Below, piece after piece: positions 1 to 9,247 of a stretch of DNA of 64,000 nt; within the stretch, counting starts at the first letter, position 1, and the number at the start of each line of letters is the position of its first letter. The notes beneath the pieces were generated by a model. It was not told where the DNA came from. It made no database searches and saw only the letters and a list, made by a program, of their open reading frames with translations. The stretch spans positions 584,932-648,931 of the forward strand of contig KV908366.1 of the NCBI GenBank assembly GCA_002005505.1, given 5' to 3'. The position numbers and the translations under genes are program-made. This stretch comes from Botryococcus braunii (taxonomy: Eukaryota > Chlorophyta > Trebouxiophyceae).

Positions 1-1
1 C

Positions 2-3000
2 GTGGGCAACGTGGGAACATTCAATTCTATTCTAAGCAATCTTTTCACGACGAGTACATTCACGACCTCGGACATTAATGCTGATAATGTCTATTGTAAT
101 TCAAACCTCGTATCACTCGGAAATGCCTCTTTTGTCCGTGCGAACATCACGAGTCTCGTGGGACAAACAGCAACCCTCACCGGGAACCTCACTGTTCCGT
201 CAGGAAACATCACAAGTCTTCAAACAGCCAACCTGTATGTATCCAATGTATCATATCTCTCAAACTCCACCCTCGTAGCCCCCTCTGTCCAAACAGCCAA
301 CCTGTATGTATCCAATGTATCATATCTCTCAAACTCCACCCTCGTAGCCCCCTCTGTCCAAACAGCCAACCTGTATGTATCCAATGTATCATATCTCTCA
401 AACTCCACCCTCGTAGCCCCCTCTGTCCAAACAGCCAACTTGTATGTGTCCAATGTATCATATCTTTCAAACTCCACCCTCGTAGCCCCCTCTGTCCAAA
501 CAGCCAACTTGTATGTATCCAATGTATCATATCTCTCAAACTCCACCCTCGTATCCCCCTCTGTCCAAACAGCCAACTTGTATGTATCCAATGTATCATA
601 TCTTTCAAACTCCACCCTCGTAGCCCCCTCTGTCCAAACAGCCAACTTGTATGTATCCAATGTATCATATCTTTCAAACTCCACCCTCGTAGCCCCCTCT
701 GTCCAAACAGCCAACTTGTATGTGTCCAATGTATCATATCTTTCAAACTCCACCCTCGTAGCCCCCTCTGTCCAAACAGCCAACTTGTATGTGTCCAATG
801 TATCATATCTTTCAAACTCCACCCTCGTAGCCCCCTCTGTTAGTGTAAGTAACACCTTCACTCTTGGCAATTCCCTGGCGAACAGCTACATCGTCTTGGC
901 GAATGGTCAGCTTTCCGTAGGAAACGCCGCAAGCAACACCTTTAATTTCAGCTCAGTAAGCACATCGGGTATCATATCCAATTCTTTAAGTATCTCTAAC
1001 AGCTCATATGTCATCAACGCTCAAGGCGTGTTTCAACGAACAGGAAACGCTTTCTCCGTTTATCCAAATTTAAGCCCGTATCTCCTGTCTAACGGCAATG
1101 CATCACAACTCACAGGGCTCACAAACAACCAACTCCCATCATCAATCAATATCCCTGGTGCCATAGTGTCAAACACATCTGTCTCCACTACAGGGAATAT
1201 CACGGCTTCATTCCTGTTCGGCAATGCATCACAACTCACCGGCCTCCCGCCGTTTTCAGGGAATATAACAAACGACCAATTACCCTCAACCATCATGATA
1301 TCTGGAAACATAGCTTCTAACTCGGGAATAACTGCAAATTCAGCATATATAAAGGGAACTCGTGGAATCCTGAATGTATCGGGTGCAGACCCCGGGCATA
1401 TGTTGGTGACGTCATACACGGAAGCAGTTGGTGATGTATATGGAATTGGCCAGTACGGAGGCGGCGCAACAAGGTTGTTTCACTCCAACTCTTTCACCCC
1501 TGCTTTTACAGCCATTTCATCATATCGAGGCAACAATGTATTTACAGACATCCTCGTGGTCAGGGGAAACACACAAAATGTAGGCATTGGCACTTCAAAT
1601 CCGACCGAAAAACTTCAAGTGTCCGGCAATGTCTCTGCAACATTTTTCAAAGGCAATGGATCATTACTCACGGGGATAACGGGCGCCCAACTCCCATCGA
1701 CTATTGGTGTGAATACTCTTCTGGCCAACACGAATGTTTTGGTTGGTGCAACAGCCTCACTCACTGGAGCTTTAGTGTCGGGTATAACATCTTCTGGAAA
1801 TCTAACAACCCCTGTTTCGACTTTGGTTTCAAACGCTTCTATTCAAACAGCCGGGTTTTTCATAGGTGATGGGTCTTTCCTGTCAAATATAAACTCATCC
1901 GACGTATCCGGAACTTTCACGAACAATCAACTCCCGAGCACCATAAATATTCCCGGAAACATCACTTCAAACTCACAGGTCATATGCAACGGTGTGCAAG
2001 TGTCAGGTAATGTATCCGCGAATTACCTTTTCGGCAATGCCTCTCAACTCACGGGGTACAACAATATCACGGCATCAGGAACGGTTCAAGCAGCCGCCTT
2101 TAGTACATCAGCTGAGGTGCCGTTCTCACCACTTCAAATTTCTTCGGGAACATTTCTCAATGCACGGGATTTATTAATAGCCAGCTTCCTTCTTCTATCA
2201 ATGTATCAGGAACGATAAATAGTAATTCAAGCATCACGGCAACTGGAAACATTTCGACACCTCTGTTTGTGAATGCGGGCTATTTCTTTGGGAACGGTTC
2301 TCAACTCACGGGATTAACAAACACCCAGCTGCCCAGCAATATATCCTGCAATGTTTTAACCGTGAATACATCCCTCGTATCTACAGGAGCAACCACTTTA
2401 TCCGGTTTGTTGTGTGGCAACGTCAATCTATCACGAGGGGTCGGGTTTGGTTATGGAAGCATCACGAATGCTGATACGATAACGGCAAACGTCGGTGCCT
2501 TCCCGGGGTGGTGTCAAGCGAATACATACTGGCTGGCATCAACGCAGGCGTGGGGAGGTGCCTCGGGGGTTGGAACGTCCACATACATGGTCTGTGGAAA
2601 TTTAGGTGCTTCCTCTTATTTCGGGGGCACCACGACCTCTGCAATGCCCATCATTCTGGCCAACTGTTCACTGTACACGTGGGGCTTCCTGTTTGGAGAT
2701 GGAGGGTATGTGAGTAATATCCGTGGAACCGCTCTTCAAACTCAAATAAACAACAACCGCCTGCCCACAAATGTGAATATAGGAGGAACATTACAAGCAA
2801 ACGGGGCGACTACTTTATCATCTACACTGGCCGTCAGCGGGCTCACGACGCTCTCAAACAATCTACAGTTTTCATCGGGGGCGTACATAACCAACCCCGG
2901 AGTTGGAGGGAATGGTATGTCGATTATTTGGGGTGGATCGACTAACCAATCTTCATTCGTATGGCAAAGCGATACCAACGTTGTGGCGTATAACAAAACA

Positions 3001-3330
3001 GGTGCTGCTGTCTGGGCAACGGGGGCGATTAATAGCGATGGACGATTCAAAAAAAATATTAGAAACTTGGGAAATGTATCGAGCATTTTGAGAAATATAA
3101 AGCCTCGAAAATTTAAGTACAATGACGACGACATGGACAGGGAGGAAGTGGGCTTTTTGGTCGAAGAGGTACAACCATTCATCCCCGAAATCATTCAACC
3201 GATTACAAACCCCGACACTGGCTTGACAAATAATCTGTTAAGATATGAAAAGTTGTCCCCATACTTGGTACAGGCATTCCAGGAGCTTGATCAGCGCATC
3301 ACTGTACTGGAAAAGAGCTTAAAAAAATAA
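2..3330 (+). pseudogene. PLV trimeric tail-fibre-like protein with S74 chaperone end, 5' cut by window, frameshifted
   Basis: Repetitive beta-rich fibre protein. The reading frame is open at the left edge, so the true start is outside. It has nine 23-residue repeats (nt 221-841), then recurring modules of the type FGNASQLTG...NNQLPSSIN typical of phage and viral fibres, then a C-terminal S74 intramolecular chaperone domain. The S74 signature SDGRFKKNIRNL (nt about 3040-3075) carries the Ser and Lys that act in self-cleavage in this family, and a short coiled-coil-like tail follows. The first frame (2-2218) runs into a stop. The second frame (about 2167-3330) continues the same module. At nt 2157-2169 the module appears to have lost 10 nt: AATGCACGGGA stands where sister modules have extra SQLT codons. 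So this is one gene broken by a deletion, or an assembly error. Likely role: host recognition or virion surface. The specific ligand is unknown. Confidence 0.75.
221..841 (+). repeat. nine tandem 69-bp repeats in the fibre gene
   Basis: Nine head-to-tail copies of exactly 69 bp encode a 23-residue unit (starts QTANLYVSNVSYLSN). Copies differ at only a few bases, such as CTG/TTG and TCTC/TCTT. One copy (the fifth) has Ser in place of Ala near its end. The period keeps frame, so copy number can change without breaking the gene. Confidence 0.95.
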
Positions 3331-3342
3331 AGCATATATCAT

Positions 3343-3953
3343 ATGGAAGACGACCCGATGACATCTATACACCTTGGGTTCTCAAATATCGTATATGAAC
3401 ACCCCGATGTGCAAAGACATTATGCATCCCAGCTGGGTTATGAAATAGACGACGAGCTGACGACAAAGAACTTTACTGTTTTTCATCATCCGGGAAATGC
3501 CAACACCGTCCTGGCATTCCGTGGAACAAAGGAAGTAGCCGATGCTCCCGTCGACGGTCTGGTACTATTAAACATGGGGTCACACAGTCAGCGCTTTAAA
3601 ACGCCTCTGCTGTGGCGAAACGGGTAATTTCCAAGTACGGTTTGACAAACTCATCAACCACTGGTCATAGTTTGGGGGGTTCAGCCAGTATCCATGTGAA
3701 TAGAGAAACAGGCTTGAAGTCGACGGCATTCAATCCCCTGTCCAGCCTGGGTGGAAAAGTATCAGGCACCGTTGAAAAAACATACTGCAACACGGTGGGT
3801 GCCTCCTCATCACGATGTAAAAACGCTCGAAACAGCACGGTCTTCAAGGTTGATAATGACCCCGTAGCCATGAGGTACAGAGGAGCCGACCAGGCGGTTG
3901 TGAGAGTTCGACAAAAGACAAAAAACCCACATAGTCTTGATAATTTTAAGTAG
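3343..3953 (+). pseudogene. class 3 lipase-like protein, frameshifted
   Basis: Two frames together make one class 3 (alpha/beta hydrolase) lipase. Frame one (3343-3627) has the strand VLAFRGT typical of the family. Frame two (readable from about 3601 to 3953) has the nucleophile elbow TTGHSLGGSAS with the GxSxG serine, then a segment with D-N-D (VDNDPVAMR) in the usual position of the acid residue. The break is a single-base slip near nt 3600, where the sense of the protein moves from MGSHSQRFK to SAVAKRVISKYG. The start ATG is 13 bp after the fibre gene, just after an AT-rich box. Lipases of this kind occur in some polinton-like viruses, where a role in membrane breach or release has been suggested. 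No signal peptide is visible. Broken as read, though a sequencing indel cannot be excluded. Confidence 0.7.
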
Positions 3954-3964
3954 TTATATAGTAT

Positions 3965-4198
3965 ATGGCTCGGTGTGATACTTATAAGAAAAAGAAGAAA
4001 CGATGTGGATGCGGCGTGCATCAACATGTCACCGTAAAGATAGACCAGAGCCGAAAGGGAGGTTCAAAACGAAAGGGTAGTAGAGGGTCTGGTTCCCGAC
4101 CTGGCGCACAAAACATCATCAACCTCACTGTCCCTTCACAACCAAACTACCACGACATGGTTCATCCACCGCTCCCCCCATGCACCAACATCATATAA
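3965..4198 (+). CDS. small basic protein, possible virion DNA-binding protein
   Basis: A 77-aa protein, not recognised. It has a lysine run near residues 8-13, a CGC motif, then a second Lys/Arg/Gly/Ser-rich stretch (RKGGSKRKGSRGSGSR), and a proline-rich C-terminus. The ATG follows TATATAGTAT directly, the same kind of AT-rich box that precedes other genes of this element. It lies 11 bp after the lipase gene. The high positive charge suggests nucleic-acid binding in the virion. That is inference only. Confidence 0.55.
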   Translation: MARCDTYKKKKKRCGCGVHQHVTVKIDQSRKGGSKRKGSRGSGSRPGAQNIINLTVPSQPNYHDMVHPPLPPCTNII

Positions 4199-4215
4199 AC
4201 AGGGTGTCATCCACA

Positions 4216-4983
4216 ATGAGCTTTGGTGTTCAGAGTGATACGAGTATGCCCGACCCCGTCCATGTCCCACGGGCGAATGTAATCTACGAAGACTTTGATG
4301 TCCATATCCCCCGTCCCAGGATGGTTGATACACCCTTTACAGTGTCGAACCCTGTTCCAAATGTAGTAGATAGAACCTTTGATGTATCCAACCCTGTTCC
4401 CAGGGTGGTCGAAACGGTCTTTGATGTAAGAAACCCAAGCATCAACTTGGTTGATACTGAATACACCATTTGAAATCCCGTCCTCAATGTCATCAATCAA
4501 CCAGTCCCCCGTTTCGTGGCATCCGCACCCCCCACGCCAATGGCACAGGATGGTGAGGAGCTTCCAAGACTGAATACACTCGAACGAAATGTGGCACAAA
4601 GACGGGACAGGGATGGCACACCCCGTTCAACCACCCAGGGCGGCCTCCTCACTAGCTCGAACGAAGTCTATGTAAGGTCGAGACCACGATGGTTGTTAGA
4701 AAACCAACACATCAGAGAGGCATTGTCAGCAGCAGGCAACTACGATGAGACTTTCAACAGGTATAGAAACTACATCGATAGAAACTTTCAACAATATCAA
4801 ATAGAAAACACCTCGGGAATGACACATCAGAGAAGGAACCAGTATCAGACGGAACTGGGAAACCGAATAATCCGCGACTTTTTCCAAGAAATGGGGAGAA
4901 ATCAGATTGAAGGCACCCCAAGCAACCAAGTGGCTGTTGTACAACCCCCCGGAGAAGTTGAAGAAATCCGCTCAGTAATTTAA
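4216..4983 (+). pseudogene. repeat-containing PLV protein interrupted by one in-frame TGA
   Basis: One continuous frame of about 255 codons with a single TGA at 4471-4473. The N-terminal part has four 14-residue repeats built on the pattern VDxxFDVSNPVPxV. The TGA lies inside the fourth repeat, where the other copies have Ser or Arg, so a point mutation (for example from CGA or AGA) explains it. After the stop the same frame carries on through the end of the repeat, then a charged, Arg- and Gln-rich domain (to 4983) with helical character. The start chosen is ATG 4216; an upstream ATG at 4180 overlaps the previous gene. Not recognised by family. Likely a virion or scaffold protein from its place before the packaging ATPase. 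Confidence 0.55.
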
Positions 4984-5010
4984 TTATTGTATATTAAAGA
5001 GGCCATCACG

Positions 5011-5874
5011 ATGAAGCTCAAACTCTTGAACCAGTACGGGATTGAAGCACCGAAAATAGCAAAGCACGCATTTGCCTTTGACACTCCCCGGAACGAAATC
5101 AAGCTCCACACCCTGGCAGGGTTCATTGGGACAAGGGGTGGAGGTAAAAGTCTGGCGATACTCAACAAGATACGGCATCTTAAAGACCAGGGATTTTGTG
5201 ATAGAATGATTATACTGTCTCCCACATACCATTCTAACAAAGCCCTCTTTGACCTGGTGCCCCACAAGGAAGAGGATGTGTTCATCGAGCCGGTAAGAGA
5301 AAGCCTGCATAAAATCATAGAAATAGTAGAAGAGGAGGGTGAAGAATGGAACAGGTACCTCGAAGAACTAAAACAATGGAAAAAACAAATGAAACGGCGT
5401 GAGTTACACAAGCACGATGTGTTCAACCCCCTGTATGAAGCAGACCCCGAAAAGCCTACATCAAAGTATGGACACAAGCCCGTCCTGCACATCGTCATGG
5501 ATGACTTACAAGGCACTCCTGTCTTTTCGATGTCCCCCAAATCCCCCCTGGCCAATATGCTCCTCCGACACCGTCATCTGGGTAAAGGGCTGGGTGCATC
5601 TGTATGGCTCGCTTGCCAAACATTCAAATCCCAGGGAGGTCTTCCAAGAGCCATCCGTCAGAACCTCACACTCCTCGCCCTGTTTAAAACAAGGGATGAA
5701 AAAGCTTTGAATGACATATGCGATGAGGTTGCATCGGACATACAGCCTGAGACCTTTCTGTCTGCCTACAGGTTCGCCACAAAGGAGCCTCACTCGTTCC
5801 TCCTGGTGGATTTCTCACCCAAAACAGAGCAGCATCGTTTTCGTAAAAGGTTCGATACATTAATCCTTGTATAA
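5011..5874 (+). CDS. A32/FtsK-HerA-type genome packaging ATPase
   Basis: A 287-aa protein (from ATG 5011; a non-ATG extension to 4987 is unlikely). It should drive ATP-dependent packaging of viral DNA into the capsid. Walker A is GFIGTRGGGKS, near residues 36-46. Walker B is LHIVMDDLQG, near residue 160, with the acidic pair after a hydrophobic strand. Downstream are an arginine-rich helix (RHRHLGKG) and the sensor-like segment WLACQTFKS, as in the A32 family of polintons, virophages and large DNA viruses. A charged helical insertion (EEEGEEWNRYLEELKQWKKQ) lies between the two Walker motifs. Frame intact, length normal for PLVs. It is a core morphogenesis gene and strong evidence that this block is viral. 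Confidence 0.85.
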   Translation: MKLKLLNQYGIEAPKIAKHAFAFDTPRNEIKLHTLAGFIGTRGGGKSLAILNKIRHLKDQGFCDRMIILSPTYHSNKALFDLVPHKEEDVFIEPVRESLHKIIEIVEEEGEEWNRYLEELKQWKKQMKRRELHKHDVFNPLYEADPEKPTSKYGHKPVLHIVMDDLQGTPVFSMSPKSPLANMLLRHRHLGKGLGASVWLACQTFKSQGGLPRAIRQNLTLLALFKTRDEKALNDICDEVASDIQPETFLSAYRFATKEPHSFLLVDFSPKTEQHRFRKRFDTLILV

Positions 5875-5879
5875 TATTA

Positions 5880-6125
5880 ATGACAGACTCTCGTGAGACT
5901 CTCATCCGTGACGTGATGAAACTACATCCACAGCTCGACCGCATCCTCGCTCAATTGGTTGTTGACTTACACCTCAGAGCAGCACAGGAACAGGGTGAAG
6001 GCTATGACCCTGTTCAAGTAGCTGAAAGTTTAATTTCTAAGTATAGAGAAGAACAAGATGAAACCAATTCACAGCATCTTCCTGTCGACGACCAAGAGGA
6101 CAAACTCCGGGGACAACAAAGGTAA
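5880..6125 (+). CDS. small acidic helical protein, unknown
   Basis: An 81-aa protein starting 5 bp after the ATPase stop, with the box TATAATATTA right against the ATG. Predominantly helical, with heptad-like leucines (LIRDVMKLHPQLDRILAQLV) and an acidic, Gln-rich tail. No family recognised. The tight spacing places it in the same gene block as the ATPase. Confidence 0.5.
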   Translation: MTDSRETLIRDVMKLHPQLDRILAQLVVDLHLRAAQEQGEGYDPVQVAESLISKYREEQDETNSQHLPVDDQEDKLRGQQR

Positions 6126-6138
6126 TTGTTGGATTCCG

Positions 6139-6495
6139 ATGGACATAGCCCTTAAAGGGGAAAACGGGGACAAGTACTATGTCATGCTAGTGTCATCCAG
6201 TCCCATCCTCATGACCGACCCCACGGACATCGTGGTGTGTTCATCGAGCATCCACCAGCCATATTCATGGGACAGCATCATCTCAGGTGAAGCCACCATC
6301 CTGGGACACCTTGTTCCCCTCCTCTCCACGGTCGACGGTGTGTATCATTCAGCATCTAGCCACGACAACCCCCCTGTCCCATGCGTCGTTCCAAAGAGTG
6401 GTTCAATCCATCTTCGTCTAATGAACTATCTGACAAATGAAACAATCCCCGACCAGGACTATGCTATTCATCTCATGGTCTTCAAGGATGAGTAG
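6139..6495 (+). CDS. PLV hypothetical protein, possible virion component
   Basis: A 118-aa protein if it starts at ATG 6139, 13 bp after the previous stop. A longer form from ATG 6058 would overlap that gene by 68 bp. The sequence is rich in beta-forming residues (YYVMLVSSSPILM; AIHLMVFKDE at the end) and could be a compact beta domain. I do not recognise it. It is the last plus-strand gene before the convergent hairpin. Confidence 0.5.
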   Translation: MDIALKGENGDKYYVMLVSSSPILMTDPTDIVVCSSSIHQPYSWDSIISGEATILGHLVPLLSTVDGVYHSASSHDNPPVPCVVPKSGSIHLRLMNYLTNETIPDQDYAIHLMVFKDE

Positions 6496-6527
6496 TTGCG
6501 TGTAATAATGTCGTATCTTTGAAACAA

Positions 6528-6568
6528 TTGTAGAAATGAACAATTCATCTATATGATCATTTCTACAA
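6528..6568. terminator. hairpin between convergent viral gene blocks
   Basis: A perfect 12-bp inverted repeat (TTGTAGAAATGA at 6528-6539, its complement at 6557-6568) with a 17-nt loop. It sits where the plus-strand block ends (6495) and the minus-strand block ends (6616). Hairpins at 3' ends define polyadenylation in mimivirus and its virophages; the same job for both strands here is inference. Confidence 0.55.
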
Positions 6569-6615
6569 GGAAACAAACTTTTAATCTAACTTGACCCGGC
6601 CAGCACCCCCAACAT

Positions 6616-6864
6616 TTAAAAAAACGGAAACTTGTAAGTCTCCATAATCAACGCACGCTTCTCACGTGGGTGTAAAGCAGTGCAATATTGTTCGGGCGGC
6701 TGCGGGTTGGTTTTTACAAACGAAAACTTTTCAAGCCCCGCCTTGTTCGGATACATCTGTGCATTCGTCTTGTCCATGCCCATCTTCTCGGGGCAAATAT
6801 CTTCATTAGGTGGAACCCTATTCATGTTTTCCCTCATCACTTTTGTGAAAGTCGGAAGGCTCAT
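6616..6864 (-). CDS. 82-aa PLV protein, unknown
   Basis: Starts at the ATG at 6864 (M-S-L-P-T-F-T-K). An upstream extension through the capsid gene is a shadow. The sequence is polar with several prolines and lysines and ends in KFPFF. The ATG is preceded by TATAATATTATC, an AT-rich box like those of other genes here. It follows the capsid gene by 22 bp and is probably expressed with it. No family recognised; position suggests a small virion protein. Confidence 0.5.
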   Translation of the reverse strand: MSLPTFTKVMRENMNRVPPNEDICPEKMGMDKTNAQMYPNKAGLEKFSFVKTNPQPPEQYCTALHPREKRALIMETYKFPFF

Positions 6865-6886
6865 GATAATATTATAAACAAACAAA

Positions 6887-8164
6887 TTAACTTTCGACGA
6901 CCACTGTCTGTCCTGCATAGATGCGCATGATAGAAGTGTACTCTGCAAACACAGTCTGGCGTGTTCCCCCACTCGTGGCACCACCACTGTACCGGAATTG
7001 GATCGGGACATTTGCCCCCTGGGTAGAGAGACCCGATGAGACCTTATCCTTTTCGGTTTCTTCGCTGGTCATCTCCAGGGACAGGGGCACCACAAACTTC
7101 TCTGTGCGCCAGTCAGCTTGGCTCTTGATGCTATTGACATACAATGGAGAGTATCCACCAAACGAGTTCTTTAACTGAGCGTATGTGGTCACCACATCCA
7201 GGGGGTATTGAGGGTACTGGATTTGATTGACTTGCCATTGGAAGGTGGTCGAGGTTCCATCGCTTATATACTTGTGGTAAGGAGAAACCGTGGTGGAATT
7301 ATAGACCTGGTCATTGCTGTCGTATGTGGAAGCCCGAAGCACTGCATAAAGGGCATCCAACGAGCCCGTGTTGAGCTGAAAATGGACGGTGGCGGCGTTC
7401 GTCGATGAAGATGATGAGAATGATGCGTAGTTCTTGAAAGGGATCACTAAACCCTCACCTGATGAAAGCTGCTGACGAAGAGCTGCCTCAAAAAACCCGT
7501 CAGAGAATGAAATCACATCACAGTAGAAAATTACATTGCTGATTGAATATTTCGTCCCTGTATTCACGGCATTGAAGGTGCTGAATATCGAAGTGGGTGC
7601 GAGGGTCAAACGGATTTCACACTGACCAGCCGCGTTCAAAGGAAGAAAACGAACTCCGTGAGAAGCCTCAAAAAGTCCTTCCCAATTAGTTATCAGATAT
7701 GTAGTCGTTGCATATGTACTGGATGCCCCGGCTGGTGCAGTAAGCTCGCCACCACCCTCGAACAAAGCCAACTCCCTTGTTTTGTCTGTACCGACTGTGA
7801 CGTTCTTTTTGACATGTGCCAGGGAGCCGTAATCTTCCAGACCAGAAAGTGCAACCTGTTGTCCGTTCAAGAAAGTGTCAAACCTACGAATGAAAGAAGA
7901 AGAGTGGCGCGGTGGAACCAAGTTGTTAGCGGCGCTTGTTCCAGAATTGGAAGTATCACAGGTGGCTGTGCAATCAAACTTCATGACGAGGGACTTCAAA
8001 TCCACCAAGCTGTTTGCCGGCAGACGGGCGGTAATCTGAGAGTTCGCCGCATACGGACCGCTATAGAGTGGGGTAAATTGTACAGTTTGCTTGGAAAAAC
8101 CTGAGATCCTATTGACAAAGTACCGGAGAGATTTTGGTAAAGTTGGGAGATTTCTGTCTGCCAT
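6887..8164 (-). CDS. MCP: PLV major capsid protein (double jelly-roll)
   Basis: A 425-aa protein with the features of polinton-like virus major capsid proteins. It is basic at the N-terminus (NLPTLPKSLRYFVNRISGF), then has a conserved-looking jelly-roll start (YAANSQITARLPANSLVDL, residues about 34-53), strands rich in Ser, Thr and Tyr, and a second half containing the segment FQWQVNQIQYPQYPLDVVTTYAQL. Length is within the usual 400-600 aa for these capsids. It assembles the icosahedral shell. Frame intact. The start is the ATG at 8164, with an AT-rich palindrome upstream. Neighbours (ATPase, penton-like protein) support the call. Identification is from sequence character and context, not from a search. 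Confidence 0.75.
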   Translation of the reverse strand: MADRNLPTLPKSLRYFVNRISGFSKQTVQFTPLYSGPYAANSQITARLPANSLVDLKSLVMKFDCTATCDTSNSGTSAANNLVPPRHSSSFIRRFDTFLNGQQVALSGLEDYGSLAHVKKNVTVGTDKTRELALFEGGGELTAPAGASSTYATTTYLITNWEGLFEASHGVRFLPLNAAGQCEIRLTLAPTSIFSTFNAVNTGTKYSISNVIFYCDVISFSDGFFEAALRQQLSSGEGLVIPFKNYASFSSSSSTNAATVHFQLNTGSLDALYAVLRASTYDSNDQVYNSTTVSPYHKYISDGTSTTFQWQVNQIQYPQYPLDVVTTYAQLKNSFGGYSPLYVNSIKSQADWRTEKFVVPLSLEMTSEETEKDKVSSGLSTQGANVPIQFRYSGGATSGGTRQTVFAEYTSIMRIYAGQTVVVES

Positions 8165-8166
8165 GA

Positions 8167-8188
8167 TTGTAATACAATAGTATTACAA
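8167..8188 (-). promoter_or_regulatory. palindrome directly upstream of the capsid gene
   Basis: Two 9-bp arms (TTGTAATAC and its complement) with a 4-nt centre end 3 bp before the capsid ATG. The small size and symmetry suit a dimeric regulator site or an AT-rich viral promoter. Function is inferred from position only. Confidence 0.4.
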
Positions 8189-8196
8189 AATAATTT

Positions 8197-8346
8197 TCAA
8201 GTCCCTTGTTTCTTCTCTGTCACCTTGTCAGCCACGAGTTGGACAATTTGAACAGGGAGGGGAGCCGCCATCCCTGTGTGCTTCAAGATGTGCGACAATT
8301 TTGACGAGGGTGCCTTATAAGGTTTTGTTGGATTCCATAGAGCCAT
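8197..8346 (-). CDS. 49-aa basic PLV protein
   Basis: A short ORF filling the gap between the capsid and penton-like genes. It starts at the ATG at 8346 (M-A-L-W-N-P-T-K-P-Y) and ends TGA at 8197. The upstream sequence TATATAGAGGTATTGTATC has the TATA-like box seen before other genes of the element. The protein is Lys-rich with a hydrophobic centre (MAAPLPVQIVQLVADKV). Too short for family assignment, but it has its own promoter-like box and tight spacing (12 bp to the next gene), which argue it is real. Small cement or core proteins are common in such viruses. Confidence 0.5.
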   Translation of the reverse strand: MALWNPTKPYKAPSSKLSHILKHTGMAAPLPVQIVQLVADKVTEKKQGT

Positions 8347-8358
8347 GATACAATACCT

Positions 8359-9222
8359 CTATATAATATTTTGCATCTTGGCATACGGCTTGATGTTCTG
8401 CCCAAGCACACTGAGGGTACTTATGTCTTTCAAGCTTGCAAGTTCTTTCTTCAAGGTTTGCATCTCTTTCAAAATAAGAGCCCCTTGGTCGACTAGGGTT
8501 TCGACAGTGAGTGTCATGAAACATTGGCTTTTGAGTGGTAAAGAAATGCCGTCATAGTCGGTTATACTCAATCTGAGGTTCTGTAACCATTTCAAGGAGG
8601 GTATAAATGTCGAGAAAACGCCACTGTCCTCGTACACTATCTTACTAAAGGGAGGACTGATGATTGGTACACTGGCGAGTATTCTTGATGAGACAGAGAC
8701 CCCCCCAGACAATTCCAAGTTGTTTGAGAATGAAGATTTAATATACAACAAATCGAAATTCACATCCACATTGATTTGCTTCAGTGAGACTAGGTTATCC
8801 GTTATTATATAACTCTCGCGTTCAAAGCCCATGATGTCATGAGCAGAGTTGGCTACTGAAAAGTCGAGCAGGAAGGGTATTTCTGTTTTGAACACGAGAC
8901 GATTGTCTACAGTGTTCCATGAACACGAGGCGGTTGCAGGAAGGAGTTCATTAATGTTTTGGATAAGATCGTATGCATTAGGTTTTCCCCTGTTCAAATG
9001 TACCACTTCACCATTCACGGAAAAGGTATCGGTGTATTCACTCACGACATCAAAGTCATTCATGGCAACAAAGGATGAGATGTAAATCTTGAAATATGTT
9101 GATGGGTCTTCAATGCCCACATTGAAATAATTTTGGTCAAGGTTGACAAGAAAATCACTTGATGAACCTGACACTCGGTTCGACGAGTTGACAAAAATGT
9201 GTTGTTTATTCACGAGCTTCAT
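8359..9222 (-). CDS. penton-like minor capsid protein of PLV
   Basis: A 287-aa protein. The N-terminus (HIFVNSSNRVSGSSSDFLV, residues 8-26) is of the type found in minor capsid or penton proteins of polinton-like and other large DNA viruses. A beta-rich domain follows (for example KIYISSFVAMNDFDVV), and the C-terminus is helical (LKEMQTLKKELASLKDI). It would close the five-fold vertices with a single jelly-roll. The start ATG at 9222 overlaps a TATATATATG box. It lies between the 49-aa gene and the zinc-finger gene on the same strand. Frame intact. The alternative is another virion protein such as a vertex or fibre-anchor protein. Confidence 0.6.
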   Translation of the reverse strand: MKLVNKQHIFVNSSNRVSGSSSDFLVNLDQNYFNVGIEDPSTYFKIYISSFVAMNDFDVVSEYTDTFSVNGEVVHLNRGKPNAYDLIQNINELLPATASCSWNTVDNRLVFKTEIPFLLDFSVANSAHDIMGFERESYIITDNLVSLKQINVDVNFDLLYIKSSFSNNLELSGGVSVSSRILASVPIISPPFSKIVYEDSGVFSTFIPSLKWLQNLRLSITDYDGISLPLKSQCFMTLTVETLVDQGALILKEMQTLKKELASLKDISTLSVLGQNIKPYAKMQNII

Positions 9223-9247
9223 ATATATAACTAGAAGTCATTTAAAA

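Noticed and set aside
221..841. CRISPR-like regular repeats
   Set aside because: Units are contiguous coding repeats without spacers.
210..870. Minus-strand open frames of about 200 aa opposite the fibre repeats
   Set aside because: Open only because the 69-bp period keeps any frame; the plus strand has the fibre protein with an S74 end.
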